From assembly GCA_013374385.1 (NCBI GenBank), contig QBUR01000164.1:1-9967 (forward strand): a stretch of DNA of 9,967 nucleotides, given 5' to 3'. Both the position numbers and the translations under genes were made by a program. Below, one piece after another: positions 6,789 through 9,967 of this stretch; within the stretch, counting starts at the first letter, position 1, and every line of letters begins with the position of its first letter. The stretch comes from Candidatus Methanocomedens sp. (GTDB lineage: Archaea; Halobacteriota; Methanosarcinia; Methanosarcinales; Methanocomedenaceae). The notes under the pieces are model-generated. The model ran no database searches, was not told the DNA's origin, and saw only the letters and a program-made list of their open reading frames with translations.

Positions 6789-6808
6789 TTATCACATAAA
6801 TATGATAA
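6789..6808. promoter_or_regulatory. Dyad in the divergent promoter region, around a candidate TATA box
   Basis: TTATCA (6789-6794) and TGATAA (6803-6808) form a perfect six-base inverted repeat around CATAAATA, a plausible TATA element for the plus-strand nucleotidyltransferase gene 41 bases on. The dyad lies about 50-70 bases before the minus-strand double-SIS gene, also promoter distance. A protein bound here could control both genes. The repeat is visible; the regulatory role is inferred. Confidence 0.4.
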
Positions 6809-6842
6809 TGTTTAAGGAGGGTTCAAACCACTTAGAAAAACA

Positions 6843-7799
6843 ATGGATCAATTAGATCACCCAGGAGTGCGTCTTCGGGATTTCATAGTCACCAGGGATG
6901 GGTGGGTATTTTCATCAGCTGATTACCATCATATGGACGGTGTCAGGGGTGTAATGCGCTATGTACCTGACCCTGAAGGCCAACGCACAGATGGCACCCG
7001 GAATTACCGGAAATACGATTTTGATGAGGCGTACCAGTATATGGATATCCATAAACCAGAGTGGGTGCAGGACGTCCACGTCATACCCTGGGACCAGGTC
7101 GACCGGGTATTGAGTCCCTCAGACCGGCTGGCAGAAATATGGCACTCCGACCCCAGGATCGAAGAAATTACCAGGACCCTGCTGGATGGGGGTGTTCCCA
7201 TGGACAATATGGGGATAACCGGGTCATTCCTGCCAGGATTGCAGAATGAGGGTTCTGATATTGATTTTGTGGTTTACGGCCCCCAATGGTTCAGGGCCAG
7301 GGATATAATTGACAGGGCAAAAGATGACCCCACCAGTAACATCCAGCATATGGATGAGGGTATGTGGGAACGTATTTTTAATAAACGCATTCCTGAAATT
7401 GGTTTTGAGGAGTTCAAACTTCATGAGATGAGAAAGGGTAACAGAGGTATGGTAGGGGATACATATTTTGACCTGTTATTTGTCAGGGACTGTACCCAGG
7501 TCAATGAGCCCCTGGGCAGGGGTACCGATCTGGGCCATGAGACTATAGAGGCTCTGGTAACGGATGCACAACTGGCCTTTGACAGCCCATCGGTCTATAA
7601 AATAGATCATCCTGAGATTGAGTGTGTGCTGTCCTATACACATACCTATGCCGGGCAGGCACTGGCAGGAGAGACTATAGAAGCCAGGGGTATGGTGGAA
7701 GAGGTAAATGGTCACAAGCGGCTGGTTGTGGGCACAAGCCGGGAACCAAAAGGGGAATGGATACGTTCTTTGTCTTTGCTGGAATCTGCCTCGCAGTAG
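6843..7799 (+). CDS. Nucleotidyltransferase-fold protein of unknown function
   Basis: This 318-residue protein carries a minimal nucleotidyltransferase motif in its middle: GITGSFLPGLQNEGSDIDFV (124-143). Here G127-S128 and the acidic pair D139/D141 match the GS...DxD metal-binding signature of the polymerase-beta fold, and D210 in TYFDLLFV is a candidate third acidic residue. The N-terminal region (about 8-95, RLRDFIVTRDGW then a Tyr/Asp-rich stretch) looks like a separate domain. The C-terminal region (about 255-312, with IEARGMVEEVNGHKRLVVGT at 279-298) looks like a small beta-barrel, possibly OB-like. The family appears archaeal; substrate is not known. The ATG is chosen because the N-terminus is conserved-looking and no other in-frame start codon follows the upstream AAGGAGG, which is 22 bases away. 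An AfpA-type gene follows after 60 bases. Confidence 0.8.
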   Translation: MDQLDHPGVRLRDFIVTRDGWVFSSADYHHMDGVRGVMRYVPDPEGQRTDGTRNYRKYDFDEAYQYMDIHKPEWVQDVHVIPWDQVDRVLSPSDRLAEIWHSDPRIEEITRTLLDGGVPMDNMGITGSFLPGLQNEGSDIDFVVYGPQWFRARDIIDRAKDDPTSNIQHMDEGMWERIFNKRIPEIGFEEFKLHEMRKGNRGMVGDTYFDLLFVRDCTQVNEPLGRGTDLGHETIEALVTDAQLAFDSPSVYKIDHPEIECVLSYTHTYAGQALAGETIEARGMVEEVNGHKRLVVGTSREPKGEWIRSLSLLESASQ

Positions 7800-7844
7800 G
7801 GAGTAAACATTATTAATGCAGACATACAACATTAACGAGAGTTC

Positions 7845-7850
7845 AAGGAG
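7845..7850 (+). promoter_or_regulatory. Ribosome binding site of the AfpA-like gene
   Basis: AAGGAG with nine bases to the ATG at 7860 fixes the start of the flavoprotein gene. The 60-base gap to the preceding gene has no clear TATA box, so co-transcription with the nucleotidyltransferase gene is plausible. Confidence 0.65.
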
Positions 7851-7859
7851 TTTTGCATA

Positions 7860-8402
7860 ATGAAGCGGATAGCATGGGGAATCACCGGGTCTGGCGATTT
7901 GATAAAAGAAACGTATGATGTGCTGGTAGATATCAAGCACAGGACTGATATTAAATTCATGGTTTTCTTGTCCAAAGAAGGGGAAACCGTGATGAGATGG
8001 TATCGCATGTGGGACAACATCCAGAAGGATTTTCCTAATTTTAAGACCGATGCAGGACCTAATTCGCCATTCATTGCCGGTCCATTGCAGGTGGGACATT
8101 ATGATGCATTGCTGATTGCACCTACTACCGCAAATACGGTGGCCAAGATAGTCCACGGCATAGCAGATAGCCTTGTCACCAATGCAGTATCTCAGACCGC
8201 TAAGGGCGATACGCCAATCTATATCCTGCCTGTGGATCGGGTGAAGGGGACTGTTACTACATTTTCACCTCAGGGTAGGGAAATGAAATTAAAAATGCGG
8301 GACGTAGATGTGGAGAACACTGAGAAGTTATCCCGTATGGAGAATATCACAATTCTGAATAGTCCCGACGCCATATATGATATGGTAGGATTGGAGAGAT
8401 AA
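7860..8402 (+). CDS. afpA: Archaeoflavoprotein, AfpA type (ferredoxin-dependent FMN protein)
   Basis: This 180-residue cytosolic protein has the flavoprotein (UbiX/Dfp-like) fold. The N-terminal strand and phosphate loop are RIAWGITGSGDLIKETYD (3-20), the central segment is HYDALLIAPTTANTVAKIVH (100-119), and the DSLVTNAVSQ region (123-132) follows; all are typical FMN-binding segments. The characterised member, from Archaeoglobus fulgidus, is a homodimer with FMN that takes electrons from ferredoxin and passes them to other reductases. The sister family (MJ0208/dihydromethanopterin reductase type) is longer and carries cysteine motifs for iron-sulfur clusters. This protein has no cysteine, which favours AfpA. 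It follows the nucleotidyltransferase gene with a good ribosome binding site and precedes metK, which has its own promoter. The physiological electron acceptor is unknown. Confidence 0.82.
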   Translation: MKRIAWGITGSGDLIKETYDVLVDIKHRTDIKFMVFLSKEGETVMRWYRMWDNIQKDFPNFKTDAGPNSPFIAGPLQVGHYDALLIAPTTANTVAKIVHGIADSLVTNAVSQTAKGDTPIYILPVDRVKGTVTTFSPQGREMKLKMRDVDVENTEKLSRMENITILNSPDAIYDMVGLER

Positions 8403-8455
8403 CTACTCTCTTGTTACTGTAGTTAGATTCCGGTATTTACAGTTTAATCAGATAA

Positions 8456-8466
8456 AGTTATAAACG
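8456..8466 (+). promoter_or_regulatory. Candidate TATA box of metK
   Basis: GTTATAAAC centred near 8461 lies about 40 bases before the metK ATG, with a likely transcript start near 8485 and an AGGTGA ribosome binding site at 8492-8497. Composition and spacing fit an archaeal promoter. Confidence 0.5.
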
Positions 8467-8501
8467 CCAATAATAATTCTTGAGTCAAAATAGGTGAAAA
8501 A

Positions 8502-9656
8502 ATGATATCAAATATGGAATACAGCGTGTTAACCTCAGAATCGGTGACGGAAGGGCATCCTGACAAGGTCTGCGACCAGATTTCGGACGGTGTGCTGGAT
8601 GCGATAATAGGGCAGGACCCTACAGCCAGGGTGGCTTGCGAGACTTTTATCAGTGTGGGTTTTGTGATTGTGGGCGGTGAGATTACTACTTCGGCACATA
8701 TCGATGTACCCACTATTGCGCGTGGTGTCCTGAAGGATATTGGTTATATCAGTGAGAAGTATGGTTTTAATTACAAGACATGCGGTGTGCTGAACGCTAT
8801 AGGCAAGCAGTCACCTGATATTGCCCAGGGTGTGGATGTGGGCGGTGCCGGTGACCAGGGTATGATGATTGGATATGCCTGCAGGGAAACGGAGGCATTG
8901 ATGCCCCTGCCCATCATGCAGAGCCACCAGATGTGCCAAAAACTGGCAGAGTTGAGGAAGAAAAAGACCCTTTCATACTTGGGTCCGGATGGTAAGTCCC
9001 AGGCTACGGTTGAATATAAGATGGGTGTGCCCCAGCGTGTGGACTCAGTTGTTGTCAGCTCCCAGCATACCGAGGAGATCCTTGACAGCACGGGTGAGCG
9101 CATCACCCAGGATGCTATTGATGAAATTATTGAGATGGTAGTCAACAGTGTTATTGACCCTGAACTGCTGGATGAGAATACTAAATATTATGTGAACCCC
9201 ACTGGAAAGTTCGTGATAGGCGGACCCCAGAGCGATACCGGTATGACTGGCCGGAAGATTGTGGTGGATACTTATGGCGGTCTGGTGCCCCATGGCGGCG
9301 GTGCCTTCTCAGGCAAGGATTCTACTAAGGTGGACCGCAGTGGTGCCTATGCCGCCAGGTATGTGGCAAAGAACATGGTTGCATCAGGTGTGGCCGAGCG
9401 CTGTGCGGTATCCCTGGCTTATGCCATAGGAATTGCAGAGCCTACTGCTATTATGATCAATACTTTCGGTACTGGTAAGATGAAGGATATGGATATTGTG
9501 GGACTGAACCCCAAGGGCATTATCGATACACTTGATCTGAGGCGCCCTATTTTCAGGAAGACTGCGGCATACGGGCATTTCGGCAGGAACGACCCAGACT
9601 TTACCTGGGAGCGGACCGATGTTGCTGAGGATATTGCTAAGTCTGCTGGTATTTAG
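8502..9656 (+). CDS. metK: Methionine adenosyltransferase, bacterial type (MetK)
   Basis: This 384-residue cytosolic enzyme makes S-adenosylmethionine from methionine and ATP. It matches bacterial/eukaryotic MetK throughout: TSESVTEGHPDKVCDQISDG (11-30) with ATP- and metal-binding H19, D21 and K22, ACETFISVG (E47), GGE (E60), the signature GAGDQGMMIGYA (115-126), the P-loop-like GGGAFSGKD (265-273) followed by TKVDRS, and YGHFGR (357-362). Length is normal and the frame intact. Most archaea use a different, highly diverged enzyme (MAT/AMA family) without these motifs, so acquisition from a bacterium is likely, though the codon choice does not look foreign by eye. The ATG at 8502 is chosen over 8514 because AGGTGA lies four bases upstream. 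The gene appears monocistronic, with its own TATA box and a stem-loop downstream. Confidence 0.96.
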   Translation: MISNMEYSVLTSESVTEGHPDKVCDQISDGVLDAIIGQDPTARVACETFISVGFVIVGGEITTSAHIDVPTIARGVLKDIGYISEKYGFNYKTCGVLNAIGKQSPDIAQGVDVGGAGDQGMMIGYACRETEALMPLPIMQSHQMCQKLAELRKKKTLSYLGPDGKSQATVEYKMGVPQRVDSVVVSSQHTEEILDSTGERITQDAIDEIIEMVVNSVIDPELLDENTKYYVNPTGKFVIGGPQSDTGMTGRKIVVDTYGGLVPHGGGAFSGKDSTKVDRSGAYAARYVAKNMVASGVAERCAVSLAYAIGIAEPTAIMINTFGTGKMKDMDIVGLNPKGIIDTLDLRRPIFRKTAAYGHFGRNDPDFTWERTDVAEDIAKSAGI

Positions 9657-9747
9657 GGTTTTTAGGGGGGGGATTCTTAGCGAATCCCTAATGCTTTTCG
9701 TTGTTTGCGAACTTTGCGGTGAAGAGGGGGGGTTTTCACTTCGAAAA
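9657..9747 (+). other. Non-coding stretch with two G-tracts downstream of metK
   Basis: It contains TTTAGGG twice in tandem, running into eight Gs (9665-9672), the stem-loop listed separately, and a second run of seven Gs (9726-9732). I see no gene here on either strand. Confidence 0.5.
9670..9688 (+). terminator. Stem-loop after metK, possible transcription terminator
   Basis: GGGATTC (9670-9676) and GAATCCC (9682-9688) form a perfect seven-base stem with a five-base loop, 14 bases after the metK stop. A moderately T-rich sequence follows (TTTTCGTTGTTT, 9695-9706). Archaeal termination depends mainly on T-tracts, so the hairpin may instead stabilise the 3' end. Confidence 0.5.
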
Positions 9748-9967
9748 ATGCAAAGGTTGGTTTTTTTGGAAGTGTTTTTTTTATTTATTGTTGGAAAGTC
9801 TATTCCGCTATCACATACCCTGTTTTGGAAAAACATACAGCGCAAATTCATCCGCGCCCGGCTCACCAACACCGGAGACACAGATGCCACTTTCTTTGTG
9901 CCCGTGCTCTATAACATTGTATTTCAGAAATTATGGGGACCCCAGACACAGAAGTTTGCAGAATCCT
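9748..9967 (+). CDS. Possible partial coding region running off the window edge
   Basis: An open frame starts at ATG 9748 and has no stop before the window ends (73 codons). The first third is made of T-tracts giving a run of Phe and Leu and may be accidental. From about 9811 the codons look more natural and encode FIRARLTNTGDTDATFF and then VPVLYN. The NTGD turn between beta-strand-like stretches recalls CARDB-type beta-sandwich domains of archaeal surface proteins, but this is a weak resemblance. No ribosome binding site or promoter is evident, so the true start may lie further along, or the frame may be a gene remnant. I do not recognise the protein. Confidence 0.3.
   Translation, partial: MQRLVFLEVFFLFIVGKSIPLSHTLFWKNIQRKFIRARLTNTGDTDATFFVPVLYNIVFQKLWGPQTQKFAES
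9761..9783 (+). terminator. T-tracts compatible with archaeal termination
   Basis: Two runs of seven and eight Ts (9761-9767 and 9775-9782) lie about 105-125 bases after the metK stop. Oligo-T runs are the main intrinsic termination signal in archaea. The tracts lie inside the open frame that runs to the window end, so they argue that its upstream part is not translated. Confidence 0.35.

Noticed and set aside
8401..8443. Short inverted repeats (AACTAC/GTAGTT and ACTGTA/TACAGT) between the flavoprotein gene and metK
   Set aside because: Six-base arms with long loops and no T-tract; not distinguishable from chance.
9655..9668. Tandem TTTAGGG as a telomere-like repeat
   Set aside because: Only two copies, at a gene end in an archaeal context; coincidence.
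9384..9890. A 168-codon open frame on the minus strand opposite the metK 3' end
   Set aside because: It is antisense to a conserved enzyme for most of its length, has a low-complexity translation and no ribosome binding site; it is a shadow frame.
1..9967. tRNA, rRNA, CRISPR array, insertion sequence or toxin-antitoxin pair
   Set aside because: Intergenic spaces are short and show no cloverleaf, repeat-spacer pattern, transposase or terminal repeats; the nucleotidyltransferase gene lacks an adjacent HEPN-type partner.

Overview
The window reads as a piece of a euryarchaeal chromosome, most likely from a methanogen or methanotroph lineage near the Methanosarcinales. The reasons are an archaeal-type peptidyl-tRNA hydrolase (Pth2), a small archaeal ferredoxin-dependent flavoprotein (AfpA type), a DUF5749-like beta-barrel protein, a two-domain protein disulfide oxidoreductase, and promoters built on TATA boxes rather than -35/-10 elements. 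The lineage is an inference from gene content; no marker gene or rRNA is present.

Layout. Positions 26-2902 (minus strand) hold a tightly overlapping four-gene operon, bioY-ecfA1-ecfA2-ecfT. It encodes a complete energy-coupling-factor biotin importer: S component, two ATPases and the T component. In front of bioY lies a perfect 10-bp inverted repeat at 2915-2951. It matches the general form of a BirA biotin operator and overlaps the expected transcription start. A divergent TauE/SafE-type permease (3059-3814) follows and converges on a disulfide oxidoreductase gene (3826-4494, minus). Positions 4589-6740 (minus) hold a second packed operon: a double-SIS sugar-phosphate-binding protein, a DUF5749-like protein with a long disordered N-terminus, and pth2. 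The divergent region 6741-6842 carries a dyad around a candidate TATA box. To its right on the plus strand are a nucleotidyltransferase-fold protein (6843-7799) and an AfpA-like flavoprotein (7860-8402). Then comes a methionine adenosyltransferase (8502-9656) that is clearly of the bacterial MetK type. The last 311 bases contain a stem-loop, G- and T-tracts, and an open frame that runs off the window edge.

How they work together. The first operon imports biotin, probably under biotin-dependent repression. The other genes are housekeeping (Pth2, MetK), redox (disulfide oxidoreductase, AfpA) or poorly characterised (double SIS, DUF5749-like, nucleotidyltransferase). I see no CRISPR array, tRNA, rRNA, insertion sequence or defence island. 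The points that merit most attention are the biotin operator, the degenerate ABC signature of EcfA2 (with a matching oddity in EcfT), and the bacterial-type MetK in an archaeal setting.
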